Source of the DNA: Salinispora fenicalii
GTDB lineage: Bacteria; Actinomycetota; Actinomycetes; Mycobacteriales; Micromonosporaceae
Length of the DNA stretch: 64,000 nt
Reading direction: 5' to 3'
Assembly (NCBI RefSeq): GCF_000514815.1
Contig: NZ_AZWQ01000010.1
Coordinates: 216,660 to 280,659 of the forward strand
Below, in pieces: positions 6,387 through 15,046 of this stretch; position 1 is the first letter of the stretch, and each line of letters opens with the position of its first letter. Position numbers and translations under genes: made by a program. The notes beneath the pieces are model-generated. The model did no database searches, was not told the DNA's origin, and was given only the letters and a program-made list of their open reading frames with translations.

Positions 6387-8171
6387 TCAATCGATTCCGT
6401 GGTTCTGGAGCCACATCTCCAGGAGTCCGAGTTGCCACAGCTTGTTTCCGTTCAACGGGGTCAGTTCGGCGTTCGGGTCGTCGAGCAGCGCGTTGACGTA
6501 GTCGGTGCGGTACAACCCTCGACGACGAGCCTCGGGCGCCGAGAGCGCGTCGCGGACCCGATCGAGGAGCTTGCCCTCCAGGTGGGTGAGGCCCGGAACC
6601 GGGAAGTAGCCCTTCGGCCGGTCGATGACCTCGTGCGGCAGAACCCGCCGGCCGATCTCCTTGAGTACGCCCTTGCCGCCCTGGGCCAGCTTCAGCTCCG
6701 GCGGGCAGGTCGCGGCGAGCTCCACGAACTCGTGGTCCAGGAATGGAACCCGAGCCTCCAGCCCATGTGCCATGGTCATGTTGTCAACCCGCTTCACCGG
6801 GTCGTCGGTCAGCATGATCTGCGTGTCGATCCGCAGGCCGGCGTCGACCGCGGTCTGCGCCCCGGCCTGGGCCAGGTGGGCGGCGACGAACTCGCGCGCC
6901 GGGTCACCGTCGGCCAGCCAGGAGGGGTTGAGTACGCGGGCCAGCCCGGCCGCGTCCCGGTCGAAGAACGCACGGGCGTACGTTTCGAGCGCCTCCTCCC
7001 GCGCGGCCTGTGCCAGCGGCGGGTACCAGTGGTAGCCGCCCAGGATCTCGTCCGCGCCCTGACCGGACTGGACGACCTTGACGTGTCGGGCTACCTCCTG
7101 GCTGAGCAGGTAGAACGCGACGCAGTCATGGCTGACCATCGGCTCGCTCATCGCGGCGACCGCCGCCTCCAGCGGCGGCACCAGGTCCTGCGTCGGGACG
7201 CGGATCTGGTGGTGGTCACTGTCGAAGGTCTTCGCCACCAGGTCCGAGTAGCGGAATTCGTCGCCCTCCCGACCCCCGACCGAGTCGAAGCCGATAGAGA
7301 AGGTGGAGAGGCCGCGCTGGCCTTCCCCGGCGAGCAGGGCCACCACCAGGCTTGAGTCCAGGCCGCCGGAGAGCAGCACGCCGACCGGTACGTCGGCGAC
7401 CATCCGTCGCCGCACGGCGGTGGTTAGCGAGCCCAGTAGGGCATCCTGCCAGTCCTCCGCCGACCAGCCAGCGCGTTCGGGGTTTCGGGTGAAGGACGGA
7501 TTCCAGTAGACCCGCTCGTGGCTGCGGCCGTCCGGCTCGTAGACCCGGATGGTGGCCGGGGGGAGTTTGGCCACCCCGCGCAGGATGGTGCGTGGGGGCG
7601 GCACGATGCTGTGGAAGCTCAGGTAGTGCGCGAGCGCGACCGGGTCGATCTCGGTGTTGACGCCACCGCCGGCCAGCAGCGCCGGCAGGGTGCTGGCGAA
7701 GCGGACGACGCCCGCCGACTCGGCCAGGTAGAGCGGCTTGATGCCGAGCCGGTCCCGGGCCAGCACGAGCCGGCCGGTGTCCCGCTCCGTGATCGCCACG
7801 GCGAACATGCCGACGAGGTGGTCGACGAAGTCAAGCCCCCATTCCGCGTACGCCTTGACTACTACCTCGCTGTCTCCGGAGGAGAAGAAGTGGTGCCCCT
7901 TGGCCTGCAGCTCACTGCGCAGTTCCCGGTAGTTGTAGATGCAGCCGTTGAAGACGCCGGTCAGGCCGGCGGCGGCGTCCACGACGGGCTGTCCGCTGGC
8001 GGCCGAGAGGTCAATGATCTTTAGGCGGCGGTGCCCCAGGGCAATCGCTCCCTGTGCCCACACCCCGCTGTCGTCCGGCCCTCGGTCACTCATCGTGGCC
8101 GCCATGCGCTCCACCGCGGCCACATCGGCCCGGGAACCATCACGGCGAAACTCTCCCGCAAGTCCGCACAT
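6387..8171 (-). CDS. N-acetylglutaminylglutamine amidotransferase (asparagine synthase-like)
   Basis: Glutamine-dependent amidotransferase of the class-II asparagine synthetase family (594 residues), placed by its partners in NAGGN synthesis, where it would amidate the C-terminal carboxylate of N-acetylglutaminylglutamine. C2 after the initiator Met is the glutaminase nucleophile, which fixes the ATG at 8171. The N-terminal glutaminase domain runs to about 200; the synthetase domain has the PP-loop SGGLDS at 268-273. It is the first gene of the three-gene operon and is followed two bases later by ngg. Sequence alone does not exclude ordinary asparagine synthesis, but the tight linkage to ngg and the M42 peptidase argues strongly for NAGGN. 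The 247-bp upstream gap probably holds its promoter. Confidence 0.87.
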   Translation of the reverse strand: MCGLAGEFRRDGSRADVAAVERMAATMSDRGPDDSGVWAQGAIALGHRRLKIIDLSAASGQPVVDAAAGLTGVFNGCIYNYRELRSELQAKGHHFFSSGDSEVVVKAYAEWGLDFVDHLVGMFAVAITERDTGRLVLARDRLGIKPLYLAESAGVVRFASTLPALLAGGGVNTEIDPVALAHYLSFHSIVPPPRTILRGVAKLPPATIRVYEPDGRSHERVYWNPSFTRNPERAGWSAEDWQDALLGSLTTAVRRRMVADVPVGVLLSGGLDSSLVVALLAGEGQRGLSTFSIGFDSVGGREGDEFRYSDLVAKTFDSDHHQIRVPTQDLVPPLEAAVAAMSEPMVSHDCVAFYLLSQEVARHVKVVQSGQGADEILGGYHWYPPLAQAAREEALETYARAFFDRDAAGLARVLNPSWLADGDPAREFVAAHLAQAGAQTAVDAGLRIDTQIMLTDDPVKRVDNMTMAHGLEARVPFLDHEFVELAATCPPELKLAQGGKGVLKEIGRRVLPHEVIDRPKGYFPVPGLTHLEGKLLDRVRDALSAPEARRRGLYRTDYVNALLDDPNAELTPLNGNKLWQLGLLEMWLQNHGID

Positions 8172-8264
8172 GTCAGCCCATGCTGCCAGAGGATATTGCG
8201 ATTAGCCTGTTGAGACCATGACGGTCGTGTAAAAGGGTTGCTAGAATTCCCGTCCTTCATTGCA

Positions 8265-8321
8265 CAGAGTGACGGTTCGTGGGGGTGAGGGTGGCAGTTC
8301 GTGTCACGCGTGGTCACTCTG
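8265..8321. promoter_or_regulatory. spaced 9-bp inverted repeat upstream of the NAGGN operon
   Basis: CAGAGTGAC (8265-8273) and GTCACTCTG (8313-8321) are perfect reverse complements separated by 39 bp. They lie 94-150 bp upstream of the first NAGGN gene and could be paired regulator half-sites or a stem. No clear -35/-10 was identified. Confidence 0.3.
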
Positions 8322-8383
8322 CGAGGATCTGCCGCCGTCACCCGATGTGATGATCGACCCATTTATGGAATGTGATGTGTGGC

Positions 8384-8412
8384 GGGCGAGTCGCCGGCCA
8401 AGCAACTCGCCC
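8384..8412 (-). terminator. hairpin after msrA
   Basis: GGGCGAGT (8384-8391) and ACTCGCCC (8405-8412) form a perfect 8-bp stem with a 13-nt loop, seven bases beyond the msrA stop on the transcribed strand. It separates msrA from the NAGGN operon promoter region. Confidence 0.45.
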
Positions 8413-8418
8413 ACCGGA

Positions 8419-9081
8419 TCAGTCGGCGGTACGGGCGACACCAACCGGACAGCTCAGCCCATTGGGCCCGTGGTTGCAGTAGCCGCCGGGGTTCTTGGTC
8501 GGAGCGAGGTACTGCTGGTGATCTCCCTCGGCCAGGTAGTACTCGCCGAGGGGGCTGATCTCCGTGGTGATCTCGCCCTTGCCGGCGCGGGCCACAACCG
8601 GTGCGAACGCGTCGCGGGACGCCAGCGCGGCGGTCAGCTGCTCGTCGGTGGTGGTGTAGATCGCCGACCGGTACTGGGTGCCCACGTCGTTGCCCTGCCG
8701 CATGCCCTGGGTCGGGTCGTGGTTCTCCCAGAAGACCTTCAACAGGTCCTCGAATGTGATCTTCGTCGGGTCGTAGCCGACCTGGACGACCTCCGCGTGT
8801 CCGGTCCGGCCGGAGCAGACCTCGTCGTACGACGGATTCGGCGTGTAGCCGCCCGCGTAGCCAACCGAGGTGGTGAACACGCCGGGCAGCGTCCAGAACA
8901 GCCGCTCGGCTCCCCAGAAACAACCCATCCCGAAGACGGCGACCTCGGTACCCGCGGGGAACGGGCCCGTCAGCGAGGTGCCCAACACCTCGTGCGGGTC
9001 GGTGACCGGCGTGGCGACCGGGCGGCCTGGCAGGGCCTCCTCCGGGGTGATCAGCTGGGCCTTCGTACGGCGCAGGAACAC
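8419..9081 (-). CDS. msrA: peptide-methionine (S)-S-oxide reductase
   Basis: Repairs oxidised methionine in proteins by reducing methionine-S-sulfoxide, using thioredoxin-type reductants in the cytoplasm. 220 residues, as in the longer MsrA forms. The catalytic cysteine is C54 in GMGCFWGAE, followed by the family's VGYAGG segment and the YRSAIY substrate-pocket region; a C-terminal [13 protein letters not shown] stretch supplies resolving cysteines. The GTG start at 9081 has GAGGAG upstream at good spacing. The HIT-family gene lies 74 bp upstream on the same strand and could be cotranscribed. A hairpin follows the stop. Confidence 0.95.
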   Translation of the reverse strand: MFLRRTKAQLITPEEALPGRPVATPVTDPHEVLGTSLTGPFPAGTEVAVFGMGCFWGAERLFWTLPGVFTTSVGYAGGYTPNPSYDEVCSGRTGHAEVVQVGYDPTKITFEDLLKVFWENHDPTQGMRQGNDVGTQYRSAIYTTTDEQLTAALASRDAFAPVVARAGKGEITTEISPLGEYYLAEGDHQQYLAPTKNPGGYCNHGPNGLSCPVGVARTAD

Positions 9082-9155
9082 GGTGGGACTCCTCTCATAC
9101 CCTTCCCCGACTGCAACGCCGGCGGGCCCCGCTTCCTTACCCGCGACGACCGCGC

Positions 9156-9578
9156 TCAGGCGCGGCCCGGCAGCGCCGCGCGGATCCGGTCGGCGTGGCG
9201 GGCCGCCTCAGCGTCGTCCCGGTAGCGAGTGCGGGGCCAGAAGAAGCCGCGCAGCCCGTCGCCCTTCGTCCGCGGCACCACATGGGTGTGCAGGTGCGGA
9301 ACCGATTGCGACACCTTGTTGTTCATCGCCACGAACGTGCCACCCGCACCCAGCCCGGCCTCGACCCCGACGGCGAGTCGGCGGACCAACCCGAAGTAGC
9401 CCGGCAGTGTCTCCGCCGGCAGGTCCGCCAGCGTGACCAGGTGGGGACGCGGCACCACGAGCAGGTGCCCCTTGAAAACCGGCCGGGTGTCCAGGAAGGC
9501 CACCCCGTCCGGCTCGTCCACGACCCGAAACGCCGGCACCTCGCCCGCCACGATCCCGCAGAACACGCATCCGCTCAT
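9156..9578 (-). CDS. HIT family hydrolase
   Basis: Small nucleotide hydrolase or transferase of the histidine-triad superfamily (140 residues). The catalytic triad is HLHTH at 95-99, and the N-terminal C4/C7 pair (SGCVFCGIV) is a zinc site common in this family. The product probably acts on nucleoside phosphoramidates or dinucleoside polyphosphates; the exact substrate cannot be read from sequence. The ATG at 9578 gives the family's usual N-terminus; the frame continues upstream without homology. A -10-like TACCCT ends eight bases before this ATG, so the transcript may be nearly leaderless. Confidence 0.9.
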   Translation of the reverse strand: MSGCVFCGIVAGEVPAFRVVDEPDGVAFLDTRPVFKGHLLVVPRPHLVTLADLPAETLPGYFGLVRRLAVGVEAGLGAGGTFVAMNNKVSQSVPHLHTHVVPRTKGDGLRGFFWPRTRYRDDAEAARHADRIRAALPGRA

Positions 9579-9586
9579 CCCCCGGC

Positions 9587-9592
9587 AGGGTA
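9587..9592 (-). promoter_or_regulatory. -10 box of a near-leaderless promoter for the HIT gene
   Basis: TACCCT on the minus strand ends eight bases before the ATG at 9578, with no Shine-Dalgarno sequence in between. Confidence 0.4.
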
Positions 9593-9618
9593 GTCCAGAC
9601 CGGTCCCGCCCCGCCGGC

Positions 9619-9680
9619 ACCGGCACACCCGTTGGTGGCGGGCTCTGCCACCGGCACACCCGCTGGTGGTGGGCTCCGCC
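9619..9680. repeat. 31-bp tandem duplication
   Basis: Two adjacent 31-bp copies (9619-9649 and 9650-9680) differ at a few positions. They lie in the divergent region between the HIT gene and metB. Confidence 0.75.
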
Positions 9681-9726
9681 GCCGGATCCGCCGACGGTTA
9701 CCCGCGCCCGTGAGACCGGGCCCGAC

Positions 9727-9732
9727 TAACGT
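9727..9732 (+). promoter_or_regulatory. -10 box of a leaderless promoter for metB
   Basis: TAACGT ends seven bases before the metB ATG at 9740. There is no Shine-Dalgarno sequence, so the transcript would start at or next to the start codon. Confidence 0.45.
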
Positions 9733-9739
9733 TCCGGTC

Positions 9740-10882
9740 ATGAGTAACGGCTTCGAGACGCTCGCCATCCACGCCGGCCAGGCCCCGGAGGCCCGCACCG
9801 GTGCGGTGATTCCCCCGATTTACCAGACCAGCACGTACGCGCAGGACGCGGTCGGCGCGCCGCGCCAGGGCTACGAATACAGCCGTTCCGGCAACCCGAC
9901 CCGGGACGCCCTGCAGGAGTGCCTGGCCGCGCTGGAAGGCGGCGCGGTCGGTCTCGCCTTCGCCAGTGGCCTCGCCGCCGAGGACACGCTGCTGCGGGCG
10001 GTCTGCACCCCCGGCGACCACGTGGTCATCCCGGACGACGCCTACGGCGGCACCTATCGGCTCTTCGCCCGGGTCACCGAGCGCTGGGGCCTGGCCTACA
10101 CCCCGGCCCGGGTCTCCGACCCCGACGCGGTGCGGGCCGCAATTCGGCCGGGCCAGACGAAGATCGTCTGGGTGGAGACCCCCACCAACCCGTTGCTCGG
10201 CATCGCCGACATCGCCGCCCTTGCGGCGATCGCCCACGAGGCGGGTGCGTTGCTCGTGGTGGACAACACCTTCGCCTCCCCGTACCTGCAGCAGCCGATC
10301 ACGTTCGGCGCCGATGTCGTCGTGCACTCGACGACCAAGTACATCGGTGGACACTCCGACGTGGTCGGTGGTGCGCTGGTCGTTGCCGACCCCGAGCTCG
10401 GTGCCGAGCTGGGCTATCACCAGAACGCCATGGGTGCGATCAACGGGCCGTTCGACGCCTGGCTCACCCTGCGCGGCATCAAGACCCTCGGCGTACGAAT
10501 GGATCGCCACTGCGACAACGCCGAGCGGATCGCCACCTTCTTGGACGGGCACCCGGCGGTCGCCTCGGTCAGCTACCCCGGCCTGCCCACCCACCCCGGG
10601 TACGAGGTGGCCGTGAAGCAGATGCGTCGCTTCGGCGGGATGATCTCCTTCCGTGCGGTCGGCGGCGAGGAGCAGGCCGTGCAGATCTGTAACCGGGCGA
10701 AGCTGTTCGTGCTCGCCGAGTCGCTCGGTGGGGTGGAGTCCCTGATCGAGCATCCAGGTCGGATGACACACGCCGGTGCGGCCGGCTCGCCGCTTGAAGT
10801 TCCCGGCGATCTCGTGCGACTGTCTGTCGGCATTGAGACGGTAGACGACCTGCTGGCTGATCTGGAGCAGGCGCTGGGCTGA
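9740..10882 (+). CDS. metB: cystathionine gamma-synthase
   Basis: PLP enzyme of the Cys/Met-metabolism family that makes cystathionine from an O-activated homoserine and cysteine; it may also show gamma-lyase activity, as many actinobacterial homologues do. 380 residues. The PLP lysine is K200 in HSTTKYIGGHSD, and the YSRSGNPTR phosphate-binding segment is at 47-55. The ATG at 9740 is chosen because family homology starts there (SNGFETLAIHAG) and a -10 box ends seven bases upstream. Longer in-frame starts would run into a repeat region. With cbs upstream it covers both transsulfuration directions. Distinguishing synthase from lyase needs biochemistry. Confidence 0.9.
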   Translation: MSNGFETLAIHAGQAPEARTGAVIPPIYQTSTYAQDAVGAPRQGYEYSRSGNPTRDALQECLAALEGGAVGLAFASGLAAEDTLLRAVCTPGDHVVIPDDAYGGTYRLFARVTERWGLAYTPARVSDPDAVRAAIRPGQTKIVWVETPTNPLLGIADIAALAAIAHEAGALLVVDNTFASPYLQQPITFGADVVVHSTTKYIGGHSDVVGGALVVADPELGAELGYHQNAMGAINGPFDAWLTLRGIKTLGVRMDRHCDNAERIATFLDGHPAVASVSYPGLPTHPGYEVAVKQMRRFGGMISFRAVGGEEQAVQICNRAKLFVLAESLGGVESLIEHPGRMTHAGAAGSPLEVPGDLVRLSVGIETVDDLLADLEQALG

Positions 10883-10905
10883 ACGCGGGGCTGGGGAGGG
10901 TGGCC

Positions 10906-12309
10906 GTGCAGGACATCGTGCCGACCTGGGTGGGGGCGACCGCCAAGCAGATCGCTCGCGGCGTACGTCGCGGCGACATCTCCGCCACCCAGGTCGTCGC
11001 CGACCATCTCGACCACGTCGCCCGGGTCGACCCCGACCTGGCCGCGTTCCGACGGATTCGGGCCGGTGCGGCGGTCACCGAGGCGGAGAAGGTCGACGAG
11101 TTGGAGGACCTGGCTGACCTTCCCCTGGCCGGGGTGCCGGTGGCGGTCAAGGAGAACACCGCCGTCGCCGGGCTGCCCACCTGGAACGGCTCGGCCGCTG
11201 CCCGGACCCCGGTGGCGGAGGCCGACCACGAGGTGGTCCGGCGGCTGCGTGGTGCGGGCGCGGTGATTCTCGGTGTCACCCGGATGCCGGAGCTGGGTCT
11301 GTGGGGGGTGACCGACGACTCGACCGCGGTGACCCGAAACCCGTGGGACCCCGGCCGTACCCCCGGCGGCTCGTCCGGGGGTTCGGCCGCGGCGGTGGCC
11401 GCGGGGCTGGTGCCGATCGCCCACGCCAACGATGGGCTCGGGTCGATCCGGATCCCGGCGGCCTGCTGCGGTCTGGTCGGCCTCAAGCCCGGACGCGGGG
11501 TGGTGCCCTGCCAACTCGGCGCGGACGACTGGTTCGGCCTCACCGAGCACGGGGTGCTGACTACCACCGTCGCCGACGCGGCGGTCGGCTTTCAGACGCT
11601 CGCCGGCCGCCGGCAGGAGAAGCTTGTCCCGCCGACCCGGCTCCGGGTCGGTGTGTCCCTGCGCTCCCCGGTACGGGGCGTCTCGCCGGATGCGCCGAAC
11701 CGGGACGCGGTCGCCGCCGCCGGCCGACTGCTCGCCGCCGCCGGGCACGACACCGTGCCCGCGGACCCGAGCTACTCGACGGCACTCGGCCTGCAGGGCC
11801 TCGCCACCTGGTTCGCCGCGGCTGCCGCGGATGTCCAGGCAGCCGACCTGGACCGGCGGAGCCTACAAAAGCGCAACCGCCAGCACGTCCGGATCGGGGA
11901 GTGGGTGCAGCGCCGGGGGTACGTACGCCCGGACGACCGGGCGGCCTGGCGGGAGCGTTCGATCGGATTGTTCACCGACCACTCGATCGATCTGCTGCTC
12001 ACCCCAGCCCTGGCGAGCCTCCCGCCGGCGGCGATCAGCTGGTCGGCTCGTTCCTGGCGGGCGAACGTACTGGCCAACCTCCGCTACGCCCCGTACTTCG
12101 CGCCGTGGAATCTGGCCGGACTGCCCGCGCTGGTGGTGCCGGTGGGCCGCCGCCCGGACGGGCTGCCGGTGGCGGTCCAACTGGTCGGTCCGCCCGGCTC
12201 CGAGCTTTTGCTGCTCGGGGTGGCCGGCCAGTTCGAGATGCAGGCACCCTGGGCCCGGCACGCCAATGGCTATCCCCGGGGCGGGACGCCTTCGCCGGCC
12301 GCGGGGTGA
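10906..12309 (+). CDS. amidase (amidase-signature family)
   Basis: Serine amidohydrolase of the amidase-signature family, about 467 residues, substrate unknown. The Ser-cisSer-Lys triad is recognisable: the lysine in VAVKENTAVAG (about residue 82), the GGSSGGSAAAVAAG glycine/serine-rich segment (about 150-165) and the nucleophile region GSIRIPAACCG. It stands alone rather than in a gatCAB set, so a role in tRNA amidation is unlikely. Two GTG starts are possible: 10900 and 10906. GGGGAGGG ends at 10900, so the second has the better spacing and is used. It follows metB by 23 bases and may share its transcript. Confidence 0.85.
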   Translation: MQDIVPTWVGATAKQIARGVRRGDISATQVVADHLDHVARVDPDLAAFRRIRAGAAVTEAEKVDELEDLADLPLAGVPVAVKENTAVAGLPTWNGSAAARTPVAEADHEVVRRLRGAGAVILGVTRMPELGLWGVTDDSTAVTRNPWDPGRTPGGSSGGSAAAVAAGLVPIAHANDGLGSIRIPAACCGLVGLKPGRGVVPCQLGADDWFGLTEHGVLTTTVADAAVGFQTLAGRRQEKLVPPTRLRVGVSLRSPVRGVSPDAPNRDAVAAAGRLLAAAGHDTVPADPSYSTALGLQGLATWFAAAAADVQAADLDRRSLQKRNRQHVRIGEWVQRRGYVRPDDRAAWRERSIGLFTDHSIDLLLTPALASLPPAAISWSARSWRANVLANLRYAPYFAPWNLAGLPALVVPVGRRPDGLPVAVQLVGPPGSELLLLGVAGQFEMQAPWARHANGYPRGGTPSPAAG

Positions 12310-12394
12310 CCCGCCGCCGGTCCCACCACAACGGCGAGGACCGGTGGCGGTGGCCAGGCCCGGCGCTGGTCGGCAATGGTGGCACCATCAGGGC

Positions 12395-13615
12395 ATGACG
12401 AAATTGGTCAGCCTGGACGACGTACGGGCCGCACGGGAGCTACTTGCTGGTGTCGTTCGTACCACCCCATTGGAACCGTCCCGTCCCCTCAGCGCGGCGC
12501 TCGGTGGGCCGGTGTGGCTCAAGTGCGAGCACCTTCAGCGGGCCGGCTCGTACAAGGTGCGGGGGGCAATCGTCCGGATCTCCCGGCTGTCGGCGGCGGA
12601 GCGCGCAGACGGTGTGGTCGCGGCCAGCGCCGGCAACCACGCCCAGGGCGTGGCACTCGCCGCCGGCCTGGTCGGCACGCACGCCACCGTGTTCATGCCG
12701 GTGAACGCACCCTTGCCGAAGGTGGAGGCCACCAAGGGGTACGGCGCGCAGGTCGAACTTGTCGGTAACACGATTGACGAGTCGCTGGTGGCCGCGCAGA
12801 CCTACGCCGAGCGCACCGGGGCGACGCTGATCCACCCGTTCGACCACAACGATGTGATCGCGGGGCAGGGGACGGTGGCGCTGGAGATCCTCGAACAGTG
12901 CCCGGAGGTCCGCACGATCGTCACCGGGGTGGGGGGCGGCGGACTGGTCTCCGGCGTCGCGGTCGCGGTGAAGGCACTGCGCCCAGATGTGCGTGTCATC
13001 GGGGTGCAGGCGGCCAGCGCCGCCGCCTTCCCGCCCTCGCTGGCCGCGGGTGAGCCGGTGCGGCTGCCGTCGTTCGGCACGATCGCGGACGGAATCGCCG
13101 TCGGCTGCCCCGGCGAGCTGACCTTCCGGCATGTCCACGCGTTGGTCGATGAGGTCGTAACCGTGCGCGAGGAGGAGATCTCCCGCGCGCTGTTGATGTT
13201 GCTGGAGCGGGGCAAGCAGGTGGTCGAGCCGGCCGGTGCGGTGGGGGCGGCGGCGCTGCTGGCCGGCGCGGTTGACGTCGAGGCGCCGGTGGTGACGGTG
13301 CTCTCCGGTGGCAACATTGATCCGCTGCTGATGCTGCGAGTGATCGAGCATGGGCTTGCGGCGGCCGGGCGCTACCTGCGGGTCACCGTCCGCTGCTCGG
13401 ATCGACCGGGCCAGCTCGCCCTGTTGCTCAACGAGATCGCCGAGCAGCGGGCGAACGTCGTGGATGTCGAGCACCAACGTGCCAACCCGCACCTGCGGCT
13501 TGGCGAGGTCGAGGTGGCGCTGTCGGTGGAGACCCGCGGCACCGAACATTCGGACACGCTGATCAGTGTGCTGCGGGCCAGCGGCTACCAGGTGGTCTTC
13601 GCCGGCGAGGCGTGA
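12395..13615 (+). CDS. ilvA: threonine dehydratase (threonine ammonia-lyase)
   Basis: PLP-dependent deaminase converting threonine to 2-oxobutyrate for isoleucine synthesis or catabolism. 406 residues. K54 in AGSYKVRGA binds PLP, SAGNHAQG is the conserved asparagine loop and GGGGLVSG binds the phosphate. A single ACT-like regulatory domain occupies about 330-406; this short architecture resembles the catabolic/TdcB-type and the actinobacterial IlvA proteins. The ATG at 12395 starts the homology. A longer upstream frame overlaps the amidase gene and is not credible. A 17-bp perfect hairpin terminates it against greA. Confidence 0.9.
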   Translation: MTKLVSLDDVRAARELLAGVVRTTPLEPSRPLSAALGGPVWLKCEHLQRAGSYKVRGAIVRISRLSAAERADGVVAASAGNHAQGVALAAGLVGTHATVFMPVNAPLPKVEATKGYGAQVELVGNTIDESLVAAQTYAERTGATLIHPFDHNDVIAGQGTVALEILEQCPEVRTIVTGVGGGGLVSGVAVAVKALRPDVRVIGVQAASAAAFPPSLAAGEPVRLPSFGTIADGIAVGCPGELTFRHVHALVDEVVTVREEEISRALLMLLERGKQVVEPAGAVGAAALLAGAVDVEAPVVTVLSGGNIDPLLMLRVIEHGLAAAGRYLRVTVRCSDRPGQLALLLNEIAEQRANVVDVEHQRANPHLRLGEVEVALSVETRGTEHSDTLISVLRASGYQVVFAGEA

Positions 13616-13649
13616 GGCCGCCGGCCCGGGCCCCGCGGGACCCGAAACG

Positions 13650-13687
13650 CCGACGTGCCGGTGGCCATGGGGCCACCGGCACGTCGG
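13650..13687. terminator. strong bidirectional terminator between ilvA and greA
   Basis: Perfect 17-bp stem, CCGACGTGCCGGTGGCC at 13650-13666 against 13671-13687, closed by a 4-nt ATGG loop. It lies between convergent stops (ilvA at 13615, greA at 13712). Confidence 0.8.
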
Positions 13688-13711
13688 GACGGATGGGTTC
13701 AGCCGCTGCGG

Positions 13712-14209
13712 TTAGCCGCCGAAGGGCTCGAAGGCGACCACGGTGACCTTGATGTCCGCGCCGCTGGGTGCGGTGTAGGTGCAGGTCTGGCCCGGGCGGC
13801 AGCCCAAGATCGCCTGCCCGATGGCGGACTCGGGACTGTAGACCGTCAGGTCCGTGGTCGACGAGATCTCGCGGGAACCGAGCAGGAAGCGCTCGGTGTC
13901 ATCCTTATCGTCATCGAAGTAGATCGTCACTACCATGCCGGGTGCGACCGTGTCGGCGGTCGGCGCCTCGCCCACCTGAGCGGTGCGCAGCAGCTCCTTC
14001 AGGTAGACGATCCGTCCTTCGGCCTTGCCCTGTTCCTCGCGAGCGGCGTGATAACCACCGTTCTCCCGCAGGTCGCCCTCCTCGCGCCGGGCGTTGATCT
14101 CGGCGGCGATGACCGGCCGATTGGCGATCAACCCGTCGAGTTCCGCCTGGAGACGGTCGTGCGCCTCCTGGGACAGCCAGGTGGCCGGCGCCTCATTGCC
14201 AGTGGACAC
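13712..14209 (-). CDS. greA: transcription elongation factor GreA
   Basis: RNA-polymerase secondary-channel factor that stimulates cleavage of backtracked transcripts. 165 residues. The N-terminal coiled-coil finger carries the acidic tip in NARREEGDLRENGGYHAAREEQ, and the C-terminal FKBP-like domain ends the protein. The GTG at 14209 is selected: GAGGAG lies eight bases upstream and the length matches the family. An in-frame ATG at 14290 lacks homology. It is downstream of the DUF4307 gene on the same strand with a 126-bp gap, the same neighbour as in mycobacteria (Rv1080c-Rv1081c). Confidence 0.95.
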   Translation of the reverse strand: MSTGNEAPATWLSQEAHDRLQAELDGLIANRPVIAAEINARREEGDLRENGGYHAAREEQGKAEGRIVYLKELLRTAQVGEAPTADTVAPGMVVTIYFDDDKDDTERFLLGSREISSTTDLTVYSPESAIGQAILGCRPGQTCTYTAPSGADIKVTVVAFEPFGG

Positions 14210-14335
14210 AGGCGATCTCCTCAGTCGTGCTGGCGGCAGGTGAAATTCCAAGTTACCAGTGCCCGCCGACGTCGTCGGCCCGACGATCAACGTCCGGCCC
14301 CGCCCGCGTCGCCCCGCCTCGGCTGTCGGGGCAGG

Positions 14336-14770
14336 TCAGGCCGGGGGACGACAGCGAAGTATCTCGCCGATGAAAGGGCGTCCCTCGGTCACCAGGCGGT
14401 GCTGCGCCTGTACCTGTCGTTCGTCCGGCTGGGCGGTCACCGTGACCTGCTCCCGGGCCACCTCGGCGCCGTCCCGGTCCCGGGCCCGCAGCACACAGAC
14501 CGCGGACCCACCCGGAGGTACGGTGACCCGGAAGTCGATCAACACCTGCGAGTCGGTGATGTCGGTGTAGGTGACCACGGTTGCGTCGTACTCCACGCCG
14601 CCGTACTGCTGGTAGAGCCGGACCACGATCGTGCCGAGGGCTGCCACCAGGGCCAGCCCCACCAGCGCGGTCAGTACCGGACGGCGGCGGCGGGATTCCC
14701 GCCGACGGCCGTACCGGCCGGGTGGGAAAACCGGCGCGCCGGCTAAATGTGTGGCGTGCGTCTCGCTCAC
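14336..14770 (-). CDS. DUF4307 membrane-anchored protein
   Basis: Small protein of unknown function, 144 residues. An arginine-rich cytoplasmic N-terminus precedes one transmembrane helix at about 32-52; the remaining 90 residues are probably outside the membrane and form a beta-rich domain (about 55-140) with two cysteines. It matches the DUF4307 family that sits beside mca in mycobacteria (Rv1081c). The GTG start at 14770 has AGGAGA about nine bases upstream and overlaps by four bases the stop of a cysteine-rich open frame (separate entry). Its divergent position from mca suggests a link with thiol biology, but this is inference only. Confidence 0.8.
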   Translation of the reverse strand: MSETHATHLAGAPVFPPGRYGRRRESRRRRPVLTALVGLALVAALGTIVVRLYQQYGGVEYDATVVTYTDITDSQVLIDFRVTVPPGGSAVCVLRARDRDGAEVAREQVTVTAQPDERQVQAQHRLVTEGRPFIGEILRCRPPA

Positions 14771-14995
14771 CGGCGGGCATCTCCTGGCGTCGTTGTCGGA
14801 AGCATCAGCAAGAATGGTTTGGTAAGAGTGACAGTTTCATTCTCCCAGCCGTCCGGGCACGTTAAGCATCGCGGGCACGTCCGGCATCGCGGGAACTCCA
14901 GCAGCGCGCCGCAAGCATCGCAGGTCAGCGCCGGTGGAGTGCCCAGGGGTGCGGGGGTGCGCGGTGGGCAGGGCGACGGTGGGGGGCTGTTCCAT
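14767..14995 (-). pseudogene. possible frameshifted small zinc-ribbon gene upstream of DUF4307
   Basis: An open frame without a canonical start (14767-14928) encodes a cysteine cluster (CDACG, then RCRTCPRCLTC) and stops with TGA inside the GTG start of DUF4307, as in a coupled operon. An ATG at 14995 opens another frame (MEQPPTVALPTAHPRT). Removing one C from the C-run near 14940 would fuse them into about 76 residues. It could be a decayed gene, a sequencing error, or chance. There is no Shine-Dalgarno sequence before 14995. Confidence 0.28.
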
Positions 14996-15046
14996 AGTCG
15001 GGCGGCCTGGGTAGGACCGCCGGGGCAGAGATGAGGAGCGCCGACG

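Noticed and set aside
6385..6438. Longer start for the NAGGN synthetase at 6438
   Set aside because: It would overlap the upstream gene by 52 bases and adds residues without homology; the ATG at 6384 fits tight operon spacing.
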